From the NCBI RefSeq assembly GCF_024623785.1, contig NZ_JANKBZ010000023.1, forward strand, positions 1-64,000: DNA of 64,000 bases, given 5' to 3'. Positions 35,143 through 42,813 of the stretch are shown here, piece after piece. Every line of letters starts with the position of its first letter. The first letter of the stretch is position 1. Under the pieces are notes generated by a model. The model was not told the origin of the DNA, searched no databases, and was given only the letters and a program-made list of their open reading frames with translations. The DNA is from Archangium lipolyticum. GTDB lineage: Bacteria > Myxococcota > Myxococcia > Myxococcales > Myxococcaceae. Made by a program: the position numbers and the translations under genes.

Positions 35143-37830
35143 ATGGTTCCGAGCCCTCCGAGCGGCACGCCCCGCCTCGTCCTGATCGACGCCTCCAGCT
35201 TCATCTTCCGCGCCTATCACGCGATTCCCCCCCTGACGAACCGCCAGGGCGTGCCGACCAACGCCACCCTGGGCTTCACCCGGCAGGTCCTCAAGGCGCT
35301 CAAGGAGCTGAACCCCACCCACGTCGCGCTCGCCTTCGACAAGGAGAGCCGCGCCGAGCGCCAGAAGATCGATCCCAACTACAAGGCGAACCGCGCGGAG
35401 ACGCCGCCGGATTTGAGCCAGCAGTTCCCCTACATCCGCCGGGTGGTGGAGGGACTCAACCTGCCCGTGCTGGAGGTGGCCGGTTGGGAGGCGGACGACG
35501 TCATCGGCACCCTGTGCAAGCGCGCCAAGGCCGAGGGCTTCTGCGTCCTGGTCGTCACGGGGGACAAGGACTTCGTGCAGATCGTCGATGACGATGTGCA
35601 CCTTTATGATCCGCAGAACGAGCGCTACACGGACCCCGCCGAGGTGAAGGAGCGGCTGGGCATCGAGCCCCGGCAGATGCGCGACTACCTGGCGCTCATC
35701 GGCGACGCGGTGGACAACGTGCCCAAGGTGCCGGGCATCGGCCCGAAGACGGCGGTGGAGCTGCTGACGCAGTTCGGCGGCGTGGACGCGCTGCTGGAGC
35801 GGCTCCCCGAGGTGAAGAAGCCGAAGATGCGCGACGCCATCGCCGCGCACCGCGAGAGCCTGCTGAGGGCGCGTGACCTGGTGACGTTCCGCACGGACCT
35901 CGAGCTGGGTGTCTCCATCGAGGAGCTGAAGCGCCGGCCGGTGCACGAGGAGCAACTGCGCCAGCTGTTCACCGAGCTGGAGTTCTCCGCGCTGCTGAGG
36001 GAGCTGCCGGCGAAGGCACCGACCCAGGAGACCACGAAGCTGACGTTGGAGACGGAGATCGTCACCACCAAGGCGGGGATCGAGGCGCTGGCCGCCAAGG
36101 TGCGAGAGGGGGGGGCGGTGACGCTCATTCCCGCGTACGAGGGCCTGCCCTTCGCCGCGCCACTGGTGGGGCTGGGGGTCGCGCTGGAGGACGGCTCCAC
36201 GCGCTACGTGCCGCTGGGCCACGAGGGGTTGGGGGTGGAGCAGGTGCGGCCCGCGGAGTTCAAGGCGGCCCTCCAGGGGGTGTTGGAGGACGCGAAGGTG
36301 GCGAAGGGAGGACACGATCTCAAGGCCCTGACACTGCTGCTCCACCGCGAGGGCATCCAGCTGAGGGGAGGGGAGGACGACGTCGAGCTGCTCAGCTACC
36401 TGCTGGATGCCTCACGGCGAGACCACGGCCTGGAGATCCTGTCCCGAGAGCGACTCCAGGTGGACCTGCCAGAGCTGCCGGTCACGAGTGGACGCAAGGC
36501 GCGGGCGTTGAAGGAGTTCTCGCCCCAGGAAGTCGCGGTGGCGTACGCGGCCCGGGCGGACGTGGCGCGGCGGCTGGCCCCGGGGCTGTGGGAGGAACTG
36601 GAGGGGCTGAAGCTGGCGAAGCTCGCGTGCGAGCTGGAGATGCCGCTGGTGCCGCTGCTGGCGCGCATGGAAGAGCGCGGGGTGAAGCTGGACGTGAAGG
36701 TGCTCCGGGAGATCTCCGAGAAGGTGGGCGCGGAGTGTGAGCAGAAGGTGAAGGAGATCCACCAGCTGGCGGGCACCGAGTTCAACGTGGGCTCCAATCC
36801 GCAGCTGGCGGAGGTGCTCTACAAGAAGCTGGAGCTGCCCGTCCTGAAGCGGGGCAAGACGGGGCCCTCGACGGACCAGGAGGTGCTGGAGAAGCTGGCC
36901 GAGATACACCCGCTGCCGCGAGCCATCATCGAGTACCGCTCGTTGTCCAAGCTCAAGAGCACGTACCTGGACACGCTGCCGGACCTGGTGGCGCGAGATG
37001 GGCGCATCCACACGACCTACCACCAGGCGGCGACGGCCACCGGGCGGTTGTCCTCGTCGGATCCGAATCTGCAGAACATCCCCATCCGGACCGAGCTGGG
37101 CCTGGAGATCCGCCGTGCGTTCATCGCGGAGGAGGGCCATCAGCTCGTCTCGGCGGACTACAGCCAGATCGAGCTGAGGCTGCTGGCGCACATCGCGGAG
37201 GATCCTGTCCTCATCGACGCCTTCGCCCGGGACGAGGACATCCACAGCCGCACGGCGGCGGAGATCTTCGGAGTGGCACAGGACCAGGTGACGAGGGACC
37301 AGCGGCGAGTGGCGAAGACGGTCAACTTCGGCATTGCGTACGGGCTGAGCCCGCACGGGCTGTCCACGCGCCTGAACATTCCGGTGGAGGAGGCGCGCGA
37401 CATCATCGAGCGCTACTTCACACGTTATGCGGGCATCAAACGCTACCTCGACGAGACGGTGAAGGTGGCGAAGGAGAAGGGATACGTGGAGACGCTCTTC
37501 GGGCGGCGCCGGCCGATGGGCGATCTGAACGCGAAGAACCGCCAGCTGGTGCAGGCCGCCGAGCGCGCCGCCATCAACATGCCGATCCAGGGGACGGCGG
37601 CGGACCTCATCAAGGAGGCCATGCTGGCGGTGGACAAGGAGTTGGAGAAGCAGCGCCTGCGCACGCGGATGCTGCTGCAGGTGCACGACGAGCTCCTCTT
37701 CGAGGCGCCGGATGCCGAGGTGGAGGCGGTGAAGGAGCTGTCGCGGCGGTGCATGTCCGCTGTGATGACGCTCAAGGTGCCCCTCAAGGTGGAAGTAGGA
37801 GCGGGAAAGACGTGGGCTGACGCGCACTGA
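35143..37830 (+). CDS. polA: DNA polymerase I, proofreading site apparently lost
   Basis: Repair and Okazaki-fragment polymerase, 895 residues. The N-terminal 5' nuclease (about 10-290) is intact (AFDKESRAERQKIDPNYKANR, VTGDKDFVQIV, GDAVDNVPKVPGIGPKTA). The middle 3'-5' exonuclease domain (about 300-480) lacks the acidic D-x-E of motif I (AVTLIPAYEG at 325-334). It also has YAARADV where E. coli has YAAEDADV. The polymerase motifs are present: A DYSQIE (672-677), B KTVNFGIAYG, C HDE (848-850). The last codon pair overlaps the start of the toxin gene behind it. Confidence 0.95.
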   Translation: MVPSPPSGTPRLVLIDASSFIFRAYHAIPPLTNRQGVPTNATLGFTRQVLKALKELNPTHVALAFDKESRAERQKIDPNYKANRAETPPDLSQQFPYIRRVVEGLNLPVLEVAGWEADDVIGTLCKRAKAEGFCVLVVTGDKDFVQIVDDDVHLYDPQNERYTDPAEVKERLGIEPRQMRDYLALIGDAVDNVPKVPGIGPKTAVELLTQFGGVDALLERLPEVKKPKMRDAIAAHRESLLRARDLVTFRTDLELGVSIEELKRRPVHEEQLRQLFTELEFSALLRELPAKAPTQETTKLTLETEIVTTKAGIEALAAKVREGGAVTLIPAYEGLPFAAPLVGLGVALEDGSTRYVPLGHEGLGVEQVRPAEFKAALQGVLEDAKVAKGGHDLKALTLLLHREGIQLRGGEDDVELLSYLLDASRRDHGLEILSRERLQVDLPELPVTSGRKARALKEFSPQEVAVAYAARADVARRLAPGLWEELEGLKLAKLACELEMPLVPLLARMEERGVKLDVKVLREISEKVGAECEQKVKEIHQLAGTEFNVGSNPQLAEVLYKKLELPVLKRGKTGPSTDQEVLEKLAEIHPLPRAIIEYRSLSKLKSTYLDTLPDLVARDGRIHTTYHQAATATGRLSSSDPNLQNIPIRTELGLEIRRAFIAEEGHQLVSADYSQIELRLLAHIAEDPVLIDAFARDEDIHSRTAAEIFGVAQDQVTRDQRRVAKTVNFGIAYGLSPHGLSTRLNIPVEEARDIIERYFTRYAGIKRYLDETVKVAKEKGYVETLFGRRRPMGDLNAKNRQLVQAAERAAINMPIQGTAADLIKEAMLAVDKELEKQRLRTRMLLQVHDELLFEAPDAEVEAVKELSRRCMSAVMTLKVPLKVEVGAGKTWADAH
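37806..37830. repeat. Left copy of the polA 3'-end repeat flanking the toxin cassettes
   Basis: The last 25 bases of polA (coding KTWADAH plus stop) recur at 41774-41798 with 22 of 25 positions the same. Together they bracket the two toxin/immunity pairs and look like boundaries of an inserted segment. Confidence 0.6.
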
Positions 37831-39212
37831 TGTTTGCGCGCGTCGTCTTTGTCCTGAGCCTGCTGTGGTTGGTGCCGCTGCGGGCCCGAGGTGCTCCACC
37901 AGAGAGCGGCAGGATCCTCCCGGAGCTGGAAACCGTGAGGGTGAGCGAATACCGCGGCCCCTTGGAGGGCCGCGGGCTCGAGCTCACCTTCAGGCAACTG
38001 GGGCCGGAGCCGGCCCTGGGACGGTTCTCCGTGGAGGAGGCGCGGGCGCTCGTGGAGGCCCTGGAGAGGGCCTTCCAGGCGGTGGAGCCTCGCTCGAGGC
38101 CATCCTCCCTGGTGGGAGCACCGGTGGGCGTGGCGAGGGCAGGCATGCACCTCGTGCCAACGCTGGATGCGCAGCCCTCGGACCTGGAGCGGCGTGTGTG
38201 GGCGGCCTTCGCGGAGCTTCAGGGCCCGTCCTCCCTGCCGCTGGCGGCATCGCTGGAGAACAGCCGGTGGTTCCAGGCGCTCAAACTCTCGCCTCGCTAC
38301 ATGGAAGAAGGGGTGCGCGAGGCGGCCATGGAACTGCTCACCTCGCCCACCGTCGCCTACTCCATGGCCCTGTCCATGATGCTCTACATGGCGGCATGGG
38401 CTGCGCCCGAGCCAGTCTTTTCCAAGGCATTGGCCGCGGCGGTGACGCTCGGGTTGTTGATGACCTACAGCGCGGTGGAACTGCACACAGTGGGGGTGGC
38501 TTGTCTGAACCTCTACCGGGAAGCGGAGGTGGCGAGGACACAGGGGCAACTGGAGGCAGCGGCCGAGCGCTTTGGAAAGGCAATAGGGGGAGTAGGGCTG
38601 CGAGTGCTGGTGACGGTGGCTGGGGCGAAGTTGGCCAAGGGGTTGCCGGAGGTGCCCAGGGGCGGGCCATGGGCGCGCCTTTCGCCTCCACGCTTCGCCT
38701 TCGAGGGAGGTGGCCCAGGGGCAGGCCGTTTCACCTTCGGGGCCGGGGCACGTGCTCAGGTGAGTGTGGCGGATGGCACGGTGGTGCTCATGGGCGTGTC
38801 AGCCAATACGACGGCGTCTGCGATTGCCGCGGCCGGTGCTTCGGCCCGGACGTCGGGGGATTGCAGGGACGCTGCGAACAAGGGGGACGCCAGGGCTCAT
38901 CATCTCGCCACAGACAAGAACGACATCTCCGATGCCAGTGGCGGTCCTTGGACTCCGCGCTTCGAAGTTCTCTTCAAACGAGCGGGCATGCGCCTGAATG
39001 ACTCGGCGAATATCGTTTATCTCATTGCCCATCAGGGACCACACCCCGAGGAATATCACGAGGAGATCTACAGGCGGCTGGAGGCTGCACTTGGGAGATG
39101 TCGAGCCTTGGTGGATTGTCGGGCGAGGCTCGTGGATGAACTCGACAAGATTGCAGCTGACATCTGTAAACCCGGGTCGATGCTCAACAAGCTTCTCACG
39201 AAGAAGCCATGA
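37830..39212 (+). CDS. AHH-nuclease toxin 1 (MXAN_0050-like)
   Basis: 460 residues; the ATG overlaps the polA stop. A Sec-type signal segment (about 1-21, ending ARGA, no lipobox Cys) is followed by a conserved middle region with two hydrophobic stretches (about 174-228). The C-terminal nuclease tip carries the AHH motif (Ala356-His357-His358 in DARAHHLATDKN) and a later HxGPHPxEYHE element (401-411). AHH proteins are predicted HNH/Endo VII-type nucleases; a related M. xanthus protein acts in kin discrimination. The next gene encodes a matching immunity protein. Nearly the same middle region recurs in toxin 2. Confidence 0.85.
   Translation: MFARVVFVLSLLWLVPLRARGAPPESGRILPELETVRVSEYRGPLEGRGLELTFRQLGPEPALGRFSVEEARALVEALERAFQAVEPRSRPSSLVGAPVGVARAGMHLVPTLDAQPSDLERRVWAAFAELQGPSSLPLAASLENSRWFQALKLSPRYMEEGVREAAMELLTSPTVAYSMALSMMLYMAAWAAPEPVFSKALAAAVTLGLLMTYSAVELHTVGVACLNLYREAEVARTQGQLEAAAERFGKAIGGVGLRVLVTVAGAKLAKGLPEVPRGGPWARLSPPRFAFEGGGPGAGRFTFGAGARAQVSVADGTVVLMGVSANTTASAIAAAGASARTSGDCRDAANKGDARAHHLATDKNDISDASGGPWTPRFEVLFKRAGMRLNDSANIVYLIAHQGPHPEEYHEEIYRRLEAALGRCRALVDCRARLVDELDKIAADICKPGSMLNKLLTKKP
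38242..38911 (+). repeat. 670-bp block with no visible difference to the second toxin gene (copy 1)
   Basis: By direct reading, 38242-38911 is the same as 40228-40897 (offset 1,986 bases). The flanks 38016-38241 and 40002-40227 differ at only a few positions, while the sequence 3' of 38911 diverges sharply. The block codes the middle region of both toxins up to the AHH motif. Confidence 0.9.
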
Positions 39213-39787
39213 ACATGCCAGAACGATATTTCGATTTATCGGATGATCTGCACGTCGCAGGGCGATGGCATTTGAGCGCTCCCGATGTGGATGAGAATGG
39301 ACGGGAGATAGATCCATGGCAGTTCAAAGATGGGGTTGCCGTCGAATTGGAGGCAATGCCCGTCCTGAGCATGGTCCGCCCTGGACGTGCCCTCGACTTC
39401 AGCATGACCGGCCTGACTGTACCGTTGGTTCACGGGCGCGTCGTCTCTCTCTTCGAGCGACTGGGCATCGCGCAGGATGTCCAATTCATACCAGTCCGGG
39501 TAGAGGGATTCGCCGAGCCCTATTTCCTTCTCAATGCACTCCGCGTCATCCGCTGTATTGACGATGCCCGGTGTGAAGAGGTGCTCTATTGGCGGCCTGA
39601 GGACAACCGCCCGGACAAATCGGGTCAGTACCGGAATGTCAGGGGATTGAAAGTAGATCCAACGAAGGTGGGGGCCGTCAGCGTCTTCCGCCCCTGGGGC
39701 TGGACGGTCGTCCTCATCGTCACCGAGCAGGTCAAACTAGCCATGGAGAGCGAGGGGATCACTGGCGCCCGGTTCAGGGAGGCCTGA
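39209..39787 (+). CDS. Imm11-type immunity protein 1 (MXAN_0049-like)
   Basis: 192 residues, start overlapping the toxin 1 stop by four bases (ATGA), so expression is coupled. It has no signal peptide and should act in the cytoplasm. The sequence fits the Imm11/MXAN_0049 family: RYFDLSDDLHVAGRWHLS at the start, DPWQF, a central PLDFS/ALDFS-type segment, VQFIPV, YFLLNALRVIRCIDDARCEEV and the C-terminal FRPWGWTVVLIVTEQVKLAMES. It presumably neutralises toxin 1. It is roughly half identical to immunity protein 2, and the length is the same. Confidence 0.85.
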   Translation: MNMPERYFDLSDDLHVAGRWHLSAPDVDENGREIDPWQFKDGVAVELEAMPVLSMVRPGRALDFSMTGLTVPLVHGRVVSLFERLGIAQDVQFIPVRVEGFAEPYFLLNALRVIRCIDDARCEEVLYWRPEDNRPDKSGQYRNVRGLKVDPTKVGAVSVFRPWGWTVVLIVTEQVKLAMESEGITGARFREA

Positions 39788-39821
39788 CGTGCGCCATGGC
39801 TGGAAAGAGATGGATGGATTG

Positions 39822-41198
39822 ATGTCTCCGCGCGCTGTCCTTGTACTGAGCCTGCTGTTGTTGGTGCCGCTCTCGGCCCGGGGTGAGTCGACTGAGAGCG
39901 GCAGGACCTTTCCGGCGCTGGAAACCGTGAGGGTGAGCGAATTCCACGGCCCCGCGGAGGGCCGAGTGCTCGCCTTCAAGCAGCTCGGGCCGGAGCCGAC
40001 CCTGGGACGGTTCTCCGTGGAGGAGGCGCGGGCGCTCGTGGAGGCTCTGGAGAGGGCCTTCCAGGCGGTGGAGCCTCGCTCGAGGCCACCCTCCCTGGTG
40101 GGAGCACCGGTGGGCGTGGCGAGGGCGGGCATGCACCTCGGGCCAACGCTGGATGCGCAGCCCTCGGACCTGGAGCGACGTGTGTGGGCGGCCTTCGCGG
40201 AGCTTCAGGGCCCGTCCTCCCTGCCGTTGGCGGCATCGCTGGAGAACAGCCGGTGGTTCCAGGCGCTCAAACTCTCGCCTCGCTACATGGAAGAAGGGGT
40301 GCGCGAGGCGGCCATGGAACTGCTCACCTCGCCCACCGTCGCCTACTCCATGGCCCTGTCCATGATGCTCTACATGGCGGCATGGGCTGCGCCCGAGCCA
40401 GTCTTTTCCAAGGCATTGGCCGCGGCGGTGACGCTCGGGTTGTTGATGACCTACAGCGCGGTGGAACTGCACACAGTGGGGGTGGCTTGTCTGAACCTCT
40501 ACCGGGAAGCGGAGGTGGCGAGGACACAGGGGCAACTGGAGGCAGCGGCCGAGCGCTTTGGAAAGGCAATAGGGGGAGTAGGGCTGCGAGTGCTGGTGAC
40601 GGTGGCTGGGGCGAAGTTGGCCAAGGGGTTGCCGGAGGTGCCCAGGGGCGGGCCATGGGCGCGCCTTTCGCCTCCACGCTTCGCCTTCGAGGGAGGTGGC
40701 CCAGGGGCAGGCCGTTTCACCTTCGGGGCCGGGGCACGTGCTCAGGTGAGTGTGGCGGATGGCACGGTGGTGCTCATGGGCGTGTCAGCCAATACGACGG
40801 CGTCTGCGATTGCCGCGGCCGGTGCTTCGGCCCGGACGTCGGGGGATTGCAGGGACGCTGCGAACAAGGGGGACGCCAGGGCTCATCATCTCGCCACCGA
40901 CAAGAATGACATCTCCGACGTCAGTGGCGGTCCTTGGACTCCGCGCTTCAAGGACCTGTTTGACCGAGCTGGGATGAGCTTCGATGATCCAGCAAACATT
41001 GTCTATCTCGTCGGCCACGTGGGGCCACATCCCAAGGAGTATCATGAAGCGGTGTTCAGCCGACTCCGAGCAGCGCTAGGGGATTGCAGGAGCCTGGCTG
41101 ACTGTCGAGGTAGGCTGACGAAGGCTCTCGATATGATTGCTGGTGAAGTCTGTACGTCCGACTCGAAACTCAACAAACTTGCCACGAGAAGGCCATGA
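39822..41198 (+). CDS. AHH-nuclease toxin 2
   Basis: 458 residues. The ATG at 39822 lines up with the start of toxin 1; an in-frame GTG at 39789 would add 11 residues before the signal segment. Layout equals toxin 1: Sec-type signal (MSPRAVLVLSLLLLVPLSARG), middle region with hydrophobic stretches, AHH motif (about 354-356). After DARAHHLATDKNDIS the nuclease tip differs from toxin 1 at many positions (RAGMSFDDPANIVYLVGHVGPHPKEYHEAVF). Differing tips with a shared delivery region are the hallmark of polymorphic toxins. Its own immunity gene follows. Confidence 0.85.
   Translation: MSPRAVLVLSLLLLVPLSARGESTESGRTFPALETVRVSEFHGPAEGRVLAFKQLGPEPTLGRFSVEEARALVEALERAFQAVEPRSRPPSLVGAPVGVARAGMHLGPTLDAQPSDLERRVWAAFAELQGPSSLPLAASLENSRWFQALKLSPRYMEEGVREAAMELLTSPTVAYSMALSMMLYMAAWAAPEPVFSKALAAAVTLGLLMTYSAVELHTVGVACLNLYREAEVARTQGQLEAAAERFGKAIGGVGLRVLVTVAGAKLAKGLPEVPRGGPWARLSPPRFAFEGGGPGAGRFTFGAGARAQVSVADGTVVLMGVSANTTASAIAAAGASARTSGDCRDAANKGDARAHHLATDKNDISDVSGGPWTPRFKDLFDRAGMSFDDPANIVYLVGHVGPHPKEYHEAVFSRLRAALGDCRSLADCRGRLTKALDMIAGEVCTSDSKLNKLATRRP
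40228..40897 (+). repeat. 670-bp block with no visible difference to the first toxin gene (copy 2)
   Basis: Copy of 38242-38911. The first differing bases on each side are 38241/40227 and 38912/40898. The lack of any silent change over 670 bases points to recent duplication or gene conversion. Confidence 0.9.
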
Positions 41199-41773
41199 GT
41201 TTTCCTCCTCGTTATTTTGAATTGTGGGACGAAATGAGTGTCCCGGGTCGTTGGGTGTTGAAGCAGAAGGACATCGACGAGCATGGGAAAAGAGTGGATC
41301 CCTGGCTGTTCGACAAAGGGAAAGCCATCCACTTGGCGGGAAGGCCCATTCTCGGGATTTCCCATCCCGGCATCCCGCTTGATTTCAGCTTGACCGAGCT
41401 TGCCACGCCGGTGGTGACCGAGCGTGTCGTCTCTCTATTCCAAAGCCTGGAGTTCGAGAAAGAGGTTCAGTTCATTCCCGCCCAGGTGGAGGGACGGTCC
41501 GAGCCCTATTTCATCCTCAATGTCTTGCAGGTCATCCGGTGCATCGACGACGCCAGGTGCGAAGAGGTGGCGTATTGGACGCCCGAGGATGGCGAGCCGG
41601 AACTGGTCGGCAAATATCAGAAGGTCTACGGGATGAAGGTAGACCCGGCCCGGATTGGAGACACCAACATCTGCCGCCCCTGGGGCTGGACGGGCGCCAT
41701 CATCGTCACCGAGCGCATCAAACTGGCGATGGAGGGCGCTGGTATCACCGGCACCCGGTTCCGGGAGGCCTGA
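41195..41773 (+). CDS. Imm11-type immunity protein 2
   Basis: 192 residues, again overlapping the toxin stop by four bases (ATGA). It has the same family pattern as immunity protein 1 (RYFELWDEMSVPGRWVL, VQFIPAQVEG, YFILNVLQVIRCIDDARCEEV, CRPWGWTGAIIVTERIKLAME), but many positions differ, especially in the N-terminal half. This fits specificity for the different tip of toxin 2. Confidence 0.85.
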   Translation: MSFPPRYFELWDEMSVPGRWVLKQKDIDEHGKRVDPWLFDKGKAIHLAGRPILGISHPGIPLDFSLTELATPVVTERVVSLFQSLEFEKEVQFIPAQVEGRSEPYFILNVLQVIRCIDDARCEEVAYWTPEDGEPELVGKYQKVYGMKVDPARIGDTNICRPWGWTGAIIVTERIKLAMEGAGITGTRFREA

Positions 41774-41798
41774 AAAGACATGGGCGGACGCGCACCGA
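41774..41798. repeat. Right copy of the polA 3'-end repeat
   Basis: Directly after immunity gene 2, this stretch reads K-T-W-A-D-A-H in one frame, the C-terminus of PolA. It differs from 37806-37830 at three of 25 positions; one change turns the stop TGA into CGA. It looks like a leftover end of an older polA copy at the insertion boundary. Confidence 0.6.
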
Positions 41799-41813
41799 CG
41801 TGCACGTCCGCCC
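41782..41813. terminator. Inverted repeat at the cassette boundary
   Basis: GGGCGGACG (41782-41790) pairs with CGTCCGCCC (41805-41813). On the - strand it is followed by ATGTCTTTT, so it may end transcription of the gene at 42043-42564 as well as of the cassette. The next 230 bases hold no gene that I can support. Confidence 0.45.
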
Positions 41814-42042
41814 ACGGAAAACAACGCCGACCCGTCCAGCCGTCGAGGCGCGTGAACCCCCGATCACGCGGCCTCCAGCGGCCACTCCTTGCGGCTCACC
41901 GCCCCCCCGGGCGGGAACTCGCCCCCTTTTCGCGCCTCGGGCCCCCCATTTCGCCCGTCAGCGCGCCCCCTTCAACCGCCGGCCCTCGGACACCTCCCAG
42001 AACTGGATGCGTCAAGCCGGACGGGTCGGCACCCCCCTCAAC

Positions 42043-42564
42043 TCAATGCACCGCCACACGTCCATCGCTCGGAGTGGGCTTCTTCTCCTTCGTCCCCCCG
42101 GAGCGCTCGAAGAACTGGACCACGAGCCCCGCGAAGGGCACCCGCGGCTTCGGGGCGAGTGGATTGGCCAGGCGCTCCATCATCGTCACCGCCGAGTCCA
42201 CCGCCTCGTCCAGCGCGCGGTTCACCACCGCCCGCTCCGTATCCCCCCCACCCAGCGTCTCCACCGCATCCACCAGGCAGCGGCGCAGCGCGGCGAACTC
42301 CTCGTGCAGCGCGCGCGTCCCCCGCCTCGGCGTCAGCCTCAGCACGGCGCGCGTCCGGCTCCACGGGCTGCCCTCCTTGCCCTCCAGGCTCCGGCCCACC
42401 TCGCGGATGAAGGGCTCCACCACGCTGTCCAATTGGTTGTGCGGGGGTGTCCCGTTCTTCCGGGCCTCGGCGAAGCGCACCCTGCGCCATGCCGCCGCGA
42501 GCCGCTCGGGCTGTCCCGCGAACACCCTCGCTACCCCTGCTGCTCGCCGTGCGTTCTCCGCCAT
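42043..42564 (-). CDS. Helical protein of unknown function
   Basis: 173 residues, ATG at 42564 on the - strand. It has no signal peptide and no membrane segment. The N-terminal half is basic (ARRAAGVARVFAGQPERLAAAWRRVR); the second half contains a long helical stretch (LHEEFAALRRCLVDAVETLGGGDTERAVVNRALDEAVDSAVTMMERLA). That stretch resembles the helical N-terminal domains of some RsbR-type or histidine-kinase-associated proteins. The similarity is weak, so no function is assigned. The 249-base gap upstream contains a GGCTCG-A-CCC/GGG-CGAGCC hairpin but no gene. Confidence 0.65.
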   Translation of the reverse strand: MAENARRAAGVARVFAGQPERLAAAWRRVRFAEARKNGTPPHNQLDSVVEPFIREVGRSLEGKEGSPWSRTRAVLRLTPRRGTRALHEEFAALRRCLVDAVETLGGGDTERAVVNRALDEAVDSAVTMMERLANPLAPKPRVPFAGLVVQFFERSGGTKEKKPTPSDGRVAVH

Positions 42565-42813
42565 TCCACTGTCCTCCGCTCTCGTGGCGCCGTCTTAAGC
42601 AAGGCATCTGCCAGCGCTCGCGCGTTCCGGAGGGACAATGAATTCAGCCGTTTGGCTCGACCCCCGCGGAGGGCGAGCCACGATCGGGCTGTAGTTTTTT
42701 CGAAGAAGGCGACAAAGGGGCGCTGCGTGGGTCGCGCGGTCCCTCGAGTGGGCAGGTCTTTTCCCACCGCGAGGGTAGGGACTGACCCTCGTCCCTCGAC
42801 GAATGAGAGGAGC

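Noticed and set aside
37830-41198. SitA-type outer-membrane-exchange toxins
   Set aside because: SitA proteins are lipoproteins with a lipobox Cys; both toxins here have a signal segment without one. The AHH motif and immunity family fit the MXAN_0050/0049 type better.
37830-41800. Insertion sequence or integrase-bearing mobile element at the toxin locus
   Set aside because: No transposase or integrase frame and no terminal inverted repeats; only the polA-end repeat supports insertion.
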